NCBI GenBank assembly: GCA_963668545.1
Contig: OY764868.1
Coordinates: 372,001-436,000 of the forward strand
From: G963662265 sp963668545
Lineage (GTDB): Bacteria > Spirochaetota > Spirochaetia > CADAEX01
Direction of reading: 5' to 3'
Length of the DNA stretch: 64,000 nt
The notes under the pieces are model-generated. The model was given only the letters and a program-made list of their open reading frames with translations. It ran no database searches and had not been told where the DNA came from. Position numbers and translations under genes: made by a program. Shown here piece by piece: positions 17,480-25,758 of this stretch. Numbering within the stretch: position 1 is the stretch's first letter; every line of letters starts with the position of its first letter.

Positions 17480-17680
17480 ATGGGAAATCTGATTATAGAC
17501 AGGGAACGATGTAAAGGCTGCAGGTTTTGTATCGCGGCCTGTCCGAAAGAAACTATATCAATGACAGATGAGTTTAATAAAAGCGGTTATAACTTTATCC
17601 AGGTGAACAGGGATTCATGCATATTATGCGGTATCTGTTACACAGTCTGCCCGGATGGTGTTTTCAGTATTGAAGAGTAG
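17480..17680 (+). CDS. 2-oxoacid:ferredoxin oxidoreductase, ferredoxin-like delta subunit
   Basis: 66 aa with two [4Fe-4S] motifs, CKGCRFCIAACP and CILCGICYTVCP, the small delta subunit that takes electrons from the TPP enzyme. The start is ATG 17480 (MGNLIIDRERCKGC), with AGGAGG 11 nt upstream. A longer open frame reaches back to 17354, but that point lies upstream of the predicted -35 and cannot be the real start. First gene of the operon. Confidence 0.92.
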   Translation: MGNLIIDRERCKGCRFCIAACPKETISMTDEFNKSGYNFIQVNRDSCILCGICYTVCPDGVFSIEE

Positions 17681-17692
17681 GGAGAGGCTTTT

Positions 17693-18754
17693 ATGAGTAC
17701 AAGAAAAATGATGAAAGGAAATATTGCTGTAGCTGAAGCTGCGGTAAGAGCTGGCCTTGATTTTTACGGAGGGTATCCTATTACCCCACAGACTGAGGTC
17801 CTGGAACACTTTTCATACAGAATGGCACAGGAGGGAAGATCTTTTGTCCAGGCTGAAAACGAAATTGCGGCAATTAATATGGTTATAGGAGCTTCTGTAT
17901 GCGGCAGGAGGGCCATGACTTCATCATCCGGTCCCGGAATGGCGCTAAAACAGGAGGGGATTTCATATGCTGCCAGATACAGTCTTCCATATGTGATGCT
18001 TAATGTTCAGAGATGGGGAACAGGACTGGGTTCCCTTGACACTTCACAGTGCGATTACTGGAGGGAAACAAGGGGAGGAGGCAATGGTGATTACAACACA
18101 ATTGTCCTGGCCCCTTCGACAGTTCAGGAATTGGTTGATCTCATGTATGAGTCATTTGATATTGCGGAAAAATACAGGAATGCAGTCCTGATATTGTCAG
18201 AGGCTGCTCTTGGGCAGATGATGGAACCCTGTATCATGCCTGATTACAAAAAAGCCCCGAAACTCCCTGAGTGGAGATTTGACGGTACAGGGAAAAGGGA
18301 TCACGGATTCGGATCACAGACAGATATGACTGATACAGTAAGAAAGAAACGGGAAATAATGCAGAAAAACGAGCAGAGATGGGAAAGCTATATGACAGAC
18401 GACGCGGAATATATATTTGTGGCATTCGGGCTTCCAAGCAGGGTCTGCCGCGATGCTGTAGGAAAACTCAGGGCGGATGGCGAAAAAGCGGGTCTGATAA
18501 GACCTGTCACTCTGTGGCCTTTTCCTGTCAATGCTTTTAAGGAACCTGGAAGCAGTATAAAAGGATTTATATCTGTTGAATCGAACGATCTTGGCCAGAT
18601 GGTGGAAGATGTGGCTTTGACATCGAAACTTATTTTCAGGGACAGGGCAATGCCTGTATACAGTTATGCGTCAGGAAGAGCTCTTCCTTCTGTTAGAAAG
18701 GTTGTAGAGCATTATTATGCGGCTAAAAACGGAAAAATCAAGGAGGTTTTCTGA
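17693..18754 (+). CDS. vorB: 2-oxoacid:ferredoxin oxidoreductase alpha subunit (VorB/KorA type)
   Basis: 353 aa, typical of the VorB alpha subunit. It has the conserved 'FYGGYPITPQTEVLEH', the 'QAENEIAAINMVIGASVCG' segment and 'MTSSSGPGMALKQEGISYAA'. With the TPP-binding beta subunit it oxidises a 2-oxoacid plus CoA to acyl-CoA, CO2 and reduced ferredoxin. Subfamily resemblance points to branched-chain (2-oxoisovalerate) substrates, but 2-oxoglutarate or aryl-pyruvates cannot be excluded. It lies 12 nt after the ferredoxin subunit. Confidence 0.9.
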   Translation: MSTRKMMKGNIAVAEAAVRAGLDFYGGYPITPQTEVLEHFSYRMAQEGRSFVQAENEIAAINMVIGASVCGRRAMTSSSGPGMALKQEGISYAARYSLPYVMLNVQRWGTGLGSLDTSQCDYWRETRGGGNGDYNTIVLAPSTVQELVDLMYESFDIAEKYRNAVLILSEAALGQMMEPCIMPDYKKAPKLPEWRFDGTGKRDHGFGSQTDMTDTVRKKREIMQKNEQRWESYMTDDAEYIFVAFGLPSRVCRDAVGKLRADGEKAGLIRPVTLWPFPVNAFKEPGSSIKGFISVESNDLGQMVEDVALTSKLIFRDRAMPVYSYASGRALPSVRKVVEHYYAAKNGKIKEVF

Positions 18755-18755
18755 C

Positions 18756-19499
18756 ATGGCGAAATTGAAAAAAGCTCCTGCAGTCTGGGGAGATACACAT
18801 CATCCTTTCTGTGCCGGCTGCGGACACGGGATTGTAACAAGACTTATAGCCGAGGTTCTGGAAGAACTCGGTCAGCTTGATAATTTCATGTTCAGTCTCG
18901 GGGTGGGCTGCAGCTGTAATCTGCATCATTTTTTCAGGGGAGATAAAATGCAGTGTGCACATGGAAGGCCTGCTGCGATGGCAACAGGTATGAAACGGGT
19001 TTCTCCGGAATCTGTTGTTATGACATATCAGGGTGACGGAGATGCCGCTGTCATAGGTATAGCGGAAACCCTGAATGCTGCGTACAGAAATGAAAAAATT
19101 ACTGCTTTTGTAATAAATAATGCCCTGTTCGGGATGACCGGAGGACAGATGTCATGGACAACGCTTCCCGGAATGAAGACTAAAACATCTGTTAAAGGAA
19201 GGGACTGTTCATTAACAGGTGATCCCATAAAACTGGTTGAGATGATTTCCTCACAGTTTAATGTCGCATATGCGGCAAGGGGTGCTGTGCATACTGCTAA
19301 AGACATCAACAGAACAAGAAGTTATGTAAAAAACGCGCTTGAATCCCAGATAAAAGGAGAAGGTTATTCCATTGTTGAATTCCTTGCACCGTGCCCAACC
19401 AACTGGGGTATTTCACCGATAGATTCCCTTAAATGGGTTGACGAAAAAATGCTGCCTTTTTATCCGACAGGCGAGTTTAAAACAAGGAAAGGGGACTGA
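18756..19499 (+). CDS. 2-oxoacid:ferredoxin oxidoreductase beta subunit (TPP-binding)
   Basis: 247 aa. 'HPFCAGCGHGI' supplies conserved cysteines and the TPP-pyrophosphate region. 'TYQGDGDAAVIGIAETLNAA', then 'NEKITAFVINNALFGMTGGQ', is the GDG-N(25-30)-N TPP motif. The start is ATG 18756 with AAGGAGG 9 nt upstream; the frame extends into vorB but lacks a ribosome site there. Catalytic partner of VorB. Confidence 0.93.
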   Translation: MAKLKKAPAVWGDTHHPFCAGCGHGIVTRLIAEVLEELGQLDNFMFSLGVGCSCNLHHFFRGDKMQCAHGRPAAMATGMKRVSPESVVMTYQGDGDAAVIGIAETLNAAYRNEKITAFVINNALFGMTGGQMSWTTLPGMKTKTSVKGRDCSLTGDPIKLVEMISSQFNVAYAARGAVHTAKDINRTRSYVKNALESQIKGEGYSIVEFLAPCPTNWGISPIDSLKWVDEKMLPFYPTGEFKTRKGD

Positions 19500-19501
19500 T
19501 A

Positions 19502-20035
19502 ATGAAAGAACTGGTTTTTTCAGGTTTTGGCGGACAGGGTGTTTTGACAGCCGGGCTGGTTGTTTCGCAGATGGCAATAGATTCTGACAAGGAAGTTACA
19601 TGGATGCCTGCATACGGGCCGACCATGAGAGGGGGAACAGCCCACAGTGTGGTTAAATTCAGCGACAGTATCATAGGAAGTCCCAACATGGAGGAGATTG
19701 ATATACTTGTCGCAATGAACGGCCCGTCAGTCGATGCCTATTCATCACTTGTGAAGGAAGGTGGCTATATCATTGTCAACAGCGATATAGTCCCTGAAAA
19801 TCAGGTTTATCCTGAGAATGTGAATATTTTAAAGGTACCGTGCATAACGCTCGCCAGCAGGGTCAGTAACCCCAAGGGGGGCAATCTTGTGGCTATTGGA
19901 GCCATGATAAAAAAATGCGGGCTTTTTGAAAAAGATGAGGCTCTCTGCTCCATGAACAGGTTTTTTATGGACAAAGGGAAAGATAAATTCAGGGAACTGA
20001 ATACTGCTGCATTTGAATCAGGTTACAGCATTTAG
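19502..20035 (+). CDS. 2-oxoacid:ferredoxin oxidoreductase gamma subunit
   Basis: 177 aa, full-length gamma/catalytic-domain family: 'FSGFGGQGVLTAGLVVSQMA', 'PAYGPTMRGGTAHSVVKFSD'. It binds CoA in the related pyruvate enzymes. It begins 2 nt after the beta subunit. The four-subunit order delta-alpha-beta-gamma is standard. Confidence 0.93.
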   Translation: MKELVFSGFGGQGVLTAGLVVSQMAIDSDKEVTWMPAYGPTMRGGTAHSVVKFSDSIIGSPNMEEIDILVAMNGPSVDAYSSLVKEGGYIIVNSDIVPENQVYPENVNILKVPCITLASRVSNPKGGNLVAIGAMIKKCGLFEKDEALCSMNRFFMDKGKDKFRELNTAAFESGYSI

Positions 20036-20048
20036 AAAGGGGACAGAC

Positions 20049-22148
20049 ATGAATATCGGAAAACTTATAAAACCAGACAGTGTTGCAGTTGTGGGCGTTA
20101 CTGACCGACCCGGAAGTTTCGGATGTGCCGCGGCGGTTGGAACAATAGCAAGTTCAATATCGGATAGGGTTTATTATGTCCATCCTAAAAGGGAAATGCT
20201 TTATGAAAGAAAATGCTATAAGTCACTTGATGAAATAGATGATGTTATTGATTGTGTAATTATCTGTACTCCCAGACCTGCTGTTGTCCCTATTCTCAGG
20301 CAGGCTGGTGAAAAAGGGGTAAAAGCCGCGATAGTCTATGCCAGCGGATTTGCAGAGGAGCATTCAGACGAGGGGGAATCTCTTGAAAGGGAGATGGGCG
20401 AGATATGTAAAGAATATGACATGGCTCTGCTTGGACCAAACTGCGCGGGAATCCTCAACAATGTGGACAACATTAATCTCTGGGGACTTACGCTCAATAT
20501 TGATATGAACACAAGGCCCACAGGTATAGGTATTGTAGCCCAGAGCGGTTTTATCGCTCAGCATATAATGATGAGAGATTATATGAATGTTTCCTACTGT
20601 ATCTCTTCAGGAAACGGAAATATTGTGAAATTTGAAGAATACTTTGATTTCCTTGTCAATGATGAAAATACCAAGGTCCTTGCTCTCTATATCGAGGGTG
20701 TTAAAGATGGCCGCAAATTTTCAGAATCACTTAAAACTGCTGCAATGAAAAGAAAGCCGGTTATTGTCCTCAAGACAGGAAAATCAGCAAAAGGAGCTGC
20801 CGCAACAGCTTCACATACAGGTAATCTTGCCGGGACAGATTCTTCTTTTGAAGCTGTTTTTAAAAAATACGGGGTTATCCGGGTAAAAGATCTTGAAGAA
20901 TTCATGACAACTGCCCAGATGTTCAGTGTACTTCAGGGTAATTATCCAGTGAACAACGCTTTCTGCGGAATTAATCTTTCCGGCGGGGAAAATGCTATCT
21001 GCGCAGATCTTTGTGAACACCATGGAATTTTCCTTCCTGATTTCAGCACCGAAACAGTATCAGAAGTTGAGAAATTTCTTCCAGGATTTGCTACTGCCCA
21101 GAATCCTCTTGATGCGACAACTGATCTTTTCAGAAACAAGGAGGCTATTGCGGGAATTATCAAGGCTGTTAAAAAGGACAGAAATATTTCTGCTGTAATA
21201 CTCGGGACAAATATTGAAGAAAAAGCAAGTCCCAGAATGCATGACTTTACCGATGCTCTGGTTGATGCGGCATCAGAGAAGGGGATGTTCCCGATATTTG
21301 CTGTTCCCTCCTATGAAGCTTCCCGGAACAGGGAGCTCCGCCTGAAGCTTGAAAATTCCGGTATCCCTCTTGTCTCGGGAGGAAGGTCCGGTTATTCATG
21401 CATCAGTTACCTTGCTGAATATGCCGGATACAGTCATGAAAACAGGACGCTTGAAATCTCAGTGCCGGAAGTGATTCCGGCAAATACAAAGGCTCTTTCC
21501 GAGGCGGCAAGTAAAAATCTTATTTCCAGCTATGGAATAACTGTTCCTGAACACATCCTTGTTTATTCTGAAAAAGATATTGAGAAGGCAATGCAACAGC
21601 TTAAAGGACCGTATGTTATGAAAATCAACTCATCTGACATACTTCACAAAACCGATGCGGGAGGGGTGAAACTTGGCGTCAGGGATCATGTTGAGGGAGC
21701 AGCTGCCTATAATGAAATTATTGCAAGCTGCAGAAAATATAATCCTGATGCTAAGCTGGACGGCGTTATGGTCCAGGAGATGCTTGAGCCGGGTACAGAG
21801 ATGATTGTGGGGATAAAAAATGATCCCACATTCGGTCCGGTAATTCTTGTCGGTATGGGGGGTGTTTTTGTCGAAGTATTTAAAGATATCTCACTTTACC
21901 CTGTCCCTCTTAGCAGGAATGAAGCTTTAAACATGCTGCAGGAACTCAATGCATTCAGTCTTCTCTCCGGTTACAGGGGAGAAAAAGCCTGTGACATAGA
22001 TGCATTATGCAGCCTCATTGTGGATGTTGCCGCCTTTGCCTCTGAAAACAGAAACAGAATCAGGGAAATTGATTTAAACCCTGTCTTTGTCTATGAAAAG
22101 GGAAATGGCGTCAATATAGTTGATGCTTTGATAGTTGAAGCAGAATAG
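20049..22148 (+). CDS. ADP-forming acyl-CoA (acetate-CoA) ligase, fused alpha-beta
   Basis: 699 aa. Order: CoA-binding Rossmann domain ('DSVAVVGVTDRPGSFG'), succinyl-CoA-ligase-like domains carrying the phospho-histidine region 'AAATASHTGNLAGTDSSFEA', then an ATP-grasp domain (about 485-695) with 'HKTDAGGVKLGV' and 'MVQEMLEPGTEMIVGIKNDP'. It converts acyl-CoA, ADP and phosphate to the free acid and ATP, harvesting the thioester made by the upstream oxidoreductase. ATG 20049 is preceded by AAAGGGG. The gene order predicts substrate-level phosphorylation from amino-acid-derived 2-oxoacids. Confidence 0.92.
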   Translation: MNIGKLIKPDSVAVVGVTDRPGSFGCAAAVGTIASSISDRVYYVHPKREMLYERKCYKSLDEIDDVIDCVIICTPRPAVVPILRQAGEKGVKAAIVYASGFAEEHSDEGESLEREMGEICKEYDMALLGPNCAGILNNVDNINLWGLTLNIDMNTRPTGIGIVAQSGFIAQHIMMRDYMNVSYCISSGNGNIVKFEEYFDFLVNDENTKVLALYIEGVKDGRKFSESLKTAAMKRKPVIVLKTGKSAKGAAATASHTGNLAGTDSSFEAVFKKYGVIRVKDLEEFMTTAQMFSVLQGNYPVNNAFCGINLSGGENAICADLCEHHGIFLPDFSTETVSEVEKFLPGFATAQNPLDATTDLFRNKEAIAGIIKAVKKDRNISAVILGTNIEEKASPRMHDFTDALVDAASEKGMFPIFAVPSYEASRNRELRLKLENSGIPLVSGGRSGYSCISYLAEYAGYSHENRTLEISVPEVIPANTKALSEAASKNLISSYGITVPEHILVYSEKDIEKAMQQLKGPYVMKINSSDILHKTDAGGVKLGVRDHVEGAAAYNEIIASCRKYNPDAKLDGVMVQEMLEPGTEMIVGIKNDPTFGPVILVGMGGVFVEVFKDISLYPVPLSRNEALNMLQELNAFSLLSGYRGEKACDIDALCSLIVDVAAFASENRNRIREIDLNPVFVYEKGNGVNIVDALIVEAE

Positions 22149-22251
22149 CTGAATGTACAGCGGATTTCTGTTTCTTCTGACAAAAAAACAAGGAGGATAA
22201 ATATCATTTTTTAAGGAAGTTTTTTTAAATAATTTTTAGGAGGAATTTTTT

Positions 22252-23655
22252 ATGATCGTTTTGTTGGTTTTTTGCGCTATCTATATAACAATCGGTTATG
22301 TAGTATCTAAAAAAGTAAAAACTGCAACTGACTTTTTTGTTGCAGGAAGAAGCATGCCTCTTATAATTGTTGCTTTTACAATTGCTGCAACACATTTCGG
22401 CGGAGGATGTTTTGTTGGTGGTATTGAATGGGGTGTTGAAAAAGGTGTCTGGCCGGGAATGTATGCAGGTATAGGACTGGGTATAGCATGTTTTATTTCA
22501 GCATTTGTTGCCGGAAAATTCAGAAAAATTACTAATGGAATTACCCCGCCTGATTATATTGAATACAGATATGGCTATTCAAAATTCTTGAGAGCATATC
22601 ATGCTATTGTGTATATAACAGGAACAATTGCTATTATAGCTATCCAGTTTATGGCTTTTGCTGCTCTGGCAACCGTAGTTGGAATATCCTATAATGTTGC
22701 TGTTATTCTCGGGGCTGTCGTAGTTATTGTTTACACCTATATGGCGGGTATGTGGGGAGTTATGCTAAATGACTTCATCCAGCTTGTTGTATGCATGATA
22801 TTTATTCCTGTAATTGTATATATTGGATTGCAGATTACCGGTATGGAACACAGTATTACAGCTTCTGCTCTTTTAAGCCAGCCTTTCTTTCCGCAGCCTG
22901 AATCTGTTCATGATTTCCTGTATGCTGTAGTCCCTTCTGTGGTAGGGTCTATTTTCGCGTATGAATATTTTATGAAATGGCAGTCGACAAAGAGTGCAGG
23001 CGATGCTGTAAAAAGCTGCATAATAGCCGGTTTTATTCTTGTCGGACTCTCAATCCTTGTTGGGCTCATGTCTGGAATCGGTGCAACTATTTTTCCAGGT
23101 ATTCCCGGAAAGGAAGTTGTGGCTAAAATCATCAATGTAACACTTCCAAAATGGGCAGGATACATATTCCTGGCAGCTGTTCTTTCAGCTATCATGTCAA
23201 CATCCGATTCTCTTATGACTTCTCTTGGCGGAATGTTTGCACATGACCTTTATCATAAGGTGTTCCATCCGGATAAAGAGTTTGATGATCTTAAATACAC
23301 ACTTATTATATCAAAGGTTGCAACAGTTCTGGGAGCAGTGTTCGGTGTGATTATTGCCCTGAAAATTACCGGTATTATCGGAGTAATGTTCTGGGTTTCA
23401 CCACTGCAGGCAGGATGTCTTTTTACTCCTATTATTGGAGGAATTGTCTGGAAGGGAGGCAACAAGCAGGGAGCAATCGGCGCAGTTATTGTAGGGGCAA
23501 TTATGGCTCTTGTTGATATGACAGGTCTTTATGCGTGGCCGGAAAGGATGCTCTTTCCGATGTCAGGCAGCATGATAGCTTTCTTTGCAGTAAGCACATA
23601 TTTTAACAATAAAAATAAAGTCGAGGAATCTGCTGTTACAAAAGTAAATGAATAA
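22252..23655 (+). CDS. Sodium:solute symporter (SSS family)
   Basis: 467 aa, multi-spanning membrane protein with SSS landmarks: 'DFFVAGRSMPLIIVAFTIAA', 'THFGGGCFVGGIEWG', 'YIEYRYGYSKFLRAYHA' and 'LSAIMSTSDSLMTSLGGM'. The family imports amino acids, carboxylates or sugars with Na+. Position suggests uptake of the amino acid or acid fermented by the operon. AGGAGG lies 8 nt before the ATG. A second AGGAGG at about 22191 has no AUG after it. The gene is followed by a strong hairpin before the aminotransferase. Confidence 0.9.
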   Translation: MIVLLVFCAIYITIGYVVSKKVKTATDFFVAGRSMPLIIVAFTIAATHFGGGCFVGGIEWGVEKGVWPGMYAGIGLGIACFISAFVAGKFRKITNGITPPDYIEYRYGYSKFLRAYHAIVYITGTIAIIAIQFMAFAALATVVGISYNVAVILGAVVVIVYTYMAGMWGVMLNDFIQLVVCMIFIPVIVYIGLQITGMEHSITASALLSQPFFPQPESVHDFLYAVVPSVVGSIFAYEYFMKWQSTKSAGDAVKSCIIAGFILVGLSILVGLMSGIGATIFPGIPGKEVVAKIINVTLPKWAGYIFLAAVLSAIMSTSDSLMTSLGGMFAHDLYHKVFHPDKEFDDLKYTLIISKVATVLGAVFGVIIALKITGIIGVMFWVSPLQAGCLFTPIIGGIVWKGGNKQGAIGAVIVGAIMALVDMTGLYAWPERMLFPMSGSMIAFFAVSTYFNNKNKVEESAVTKVNE

Positions 23656-23670
23656 CAGTTTTTAGAATTG

Positions 23671-23697
23671 ACAGCTCTGAAAATCAGAGCTGTTTTT
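23671..23697 (+). terminator. Strong intrinsic terminator/attenuator between symporter and aminotransferase
   Basis: ACAGCTCTGA (23671-23680) and TCAGAGCTGT (23684-23693) form a perfect 10-bp stem with a 3-nt AAA loop, followed by a T-run (23693-23697). Only about 20 nt separate it from the next start codon, so it probably lowers rather than abolishes expression of the aminotransferase. Confidence 0.85.
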
Positions 23698-23718
23698 AAA
23701 TCCCGAATGGAGAATCAA

Positions 23719-24801
23719 ATGAATGTAAAACCAAGAAAAGTTATGGAGTCTGTACAGGGATATATTCCCGGAAAACCTGTTGAAGCTGTGATGAGAGAAT
23801 ACGGCATAACTGATGTTATAAAACTTGCGTCAAATGAAAATGCATTCGGATCTTCTCCCAAAGCCAGACAGGCAGTCAGAGAGATGCTTGATGAAATGCA
23901 GATATATCCAGATCCGGGAGTTACCGCACTCCGTGAGAAACTTGCCTGTATATATGGTATGAAAAGTGATAATATAATGGTTGCAAGCGGTTTAAGTGAA
24001 ATCCTGCTTTTACTTCCGACTGCATATGTTGATCAGGGAGAAGAAGTAATTCTTGCTGATACCACTTTTACTCCATACGCGGCCAGAACAAAAATAATCG
24101 GCGGGAACCCTGTTTTAGTCCCAATGAAAAACTGGGTTCATGATCTTGACGCAATGGCTGACGCGATAAATGAAAAGACCAAGATTGTCTGGATATGCAA
24201 CCCCAACAACCCGACAGGCACTCATCTGAAGGAAAAGGAAATTCTGGATTTTTTTGACAGAGTTCCTGATAATGTAATTATTGCATATGATGAGGCATAT
24301 ACGGAATATGTTACTTCAGGTGATCATCTGAAAGACAGTCATAAGCTTATTGAAAAATATGAAAACCTTGTTGTTATGAGAACTTTTTCGAAAATATACG
24401 GATTGTGTTCTCTCCGTGTCGGATATATTTTCGCACATGAAAATATCATAAGGGAACTTTCCAAAGTGAGAAACCCGTTCAGTGTCTCAAGGCAGGCCCA
24501 GGCTGCCGCGCTTGCTGCTCTTGATGATACAGATTTCCTTGATATGTGTTACAGGGAAAACAGAAAGGGTAAGGAAATGCTTTACAGGGCTTTTGATGAA
24601 ATGGGCTTCTATTATCCTGAGTCTGAATCGAATTTCATTTTTGTAGATGTTAAAAAAGACTCCCAGGAAGTTTTCAGGGAACTTCAGAAGCTTGGAGTTA
24701 TTATCAGGCCTCAGAAAGAGACTTTCCTTCGGGTTACTGTCGGGACTGAAGAGGAAAACATCCGCTTTATAAATGCTCTTAAAACTGTGTGCTCCAGATA
24801 A
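23719..24801 (+). CDS. hisC: Histidinol-phosphate/aromatic aminotransferase family (HisC-like, PLP)
   Basis: 360 aa, fold-type I aminotransferase of the HisC branch: 'KLASNENAFGSSPKARQAV', 'IVWICNPNNPTGTHL', 'IIAYDEAYTEYV', the PLP lysine in 'MRTFSKIYGLCSLRVGYI', and the C-terminal arginine region 'FLRVTVGTEEEN'. Start chosen at ATG 23719, where GGAG lies 6 nt upstream; earlier in-frame starts have no ribosome site. Next to a 2-oxoacid oxidoreductase it may transaminate an imported amino acid to the 2-oxoacid rather than, or in addition to, making histidine. Confidence 0.88.
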   Translation: MNVKPRKVMESVQGYIPGKPVEAVMREYGITDVIKLASNENAFGSSPKARQAVREMLDEMQIYPDPGVTALREKLACIYGMKSDNIMVASGLSEILLLLPTAYVDQGEEVILADTTFTPYAARTKIIGGNPVLVPMKNWVHDLDAMADAINEKTKIVWICNPNNPTGTHLKEKEILDFFDRVPDNVIIAYDEAYTEYVTSGDHLKDSHKLIEKYENLVVMRTFSKIYGLCSLRVGYIFAHENIIRELSKVRNPFSVSRQAQAAALAALDDTDFLDMCYRENRKGKEMLYRAFDEMGFYYPESESNFIFVDVKKDSQEVFRELQKLGVIIRPQKETFLRVTVGTEEENIRFINALKTVCSR

Positions 24802-24832
24802 TTTTTTTATAATTACCTGCTGCAGGGGAACA

Positions 24833-25543
24833 TTACGTTTCCCTGTAGCTCTTTGCGTATTCCCTGTTATAGTTCAGTTTAAAAGAATTCCCTATCTTCA
24901 GATCCAGCTTCATATATTCGTTATACGCGAAATCATATAGTTCTCCGATTTCAATTTCCTTTTCTCCAAGCAAAGCAAGAAATAGTTCAACATAATATCT
25001 GCATATTTCCGTCTCCGGTATTTTATATTTATTGTTTAATGTTTCGTGAATAAGAAAAGGTTTGATTCCCGGTATGGCAACCATGTTCAGATGAAGTTTA
25101 TGTCTGGGTTCTTCATACAGGGATTTATCAGGTGAAGGATAAAATCTCAATGAATCTTCAATCAGATTGCTGTGATATTCCTTGTATGTGCTTCCCTTTG
25201 AAAATTCATAAAAGAAACTGCCGTATTTTTTATTGCTTGCAAGCAGGAGTATATCAAAGGCCAGGTTGAGGACCAGACTCTTTTTAGGGTCATTATACTC
25301 ACCGTATTTATCCTTGAAAAGATCGTAAGTGTTTCTTCTTATCTCGCTGTAGATTAATCCTGCCAGATTGTCTTTTGTTTTGAAATAATATGTAAACTGA
25401 CCAAGATGGATTCCTGTTTCAGAAGAAAGCTTTCTGAATGTTGTTTCTGTATATCCCTGAGTATAGAAATATTTTTTTGCTGACGTGAATATTTTATTAT
25501 AGGTTTCTTTTCCCTTGGAATATTTACCTGTCATAGATTTCAT
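24833..25543 (-). CDS. TetR-family transcriptional regulator
   Basis: 236 aa. The N-terminal TetR HTH (about 12-60) reads 'KIFTSAKKYFYTQGYTETTF', then 'RKLSSETGIHLGQFTYYFKT'; the rest is a divergent ligand-binding helical domain. It converges on the fermentation operon and is the most natural local regulator for it. On the reverse strand a GATAAT (25552-25557) ends 8 nt before the first ATG, with TTGAAA 15 nt further upstream. The transcript would then have almost no leader, or translation begins at the second ATG (codon 4). No SD is present. Confidence 0.85.
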   Translation of the reverse strand: MKSMTGKYSKGKETYNKIFTSAKKYFYTQGYTETTFRKLSSETGIHLGQFTYYFKTKDNLAGLIYSEIRRNTYDLFKDKYGEYNDPKKSLVLNLAFDILLLASNKKYGSFFYEFSKGSTYKEYHSNLIEDSLRFYPSPDKSLYEEPRHKLHLNMVAIPGIKPFLIHETLNNKYKIPETEICRYYVELFLALLGEKEIEIGELYDFAYNEYMKLDLKIGNSFKLNYNREYAKSYRET

Positions 25544-25758
25544 GTCAAAATATTATCAGATCGGTAGTTTTATTTCAAACAGATTAAATAATGATGAAGA
25601 TATATTTGATTTTTTTAAAGTCTGCTGAAGGGGTAAAAAGGTTTTTTACTGAGAGTCAGTCAGAAAGAATCTGAAAATATTTATAAAATCATAAAATTAC
25701 TGGTAAAACTGATTTTATAATATATGATTATTATATATCAGGTTATTTGAGAAATTAA

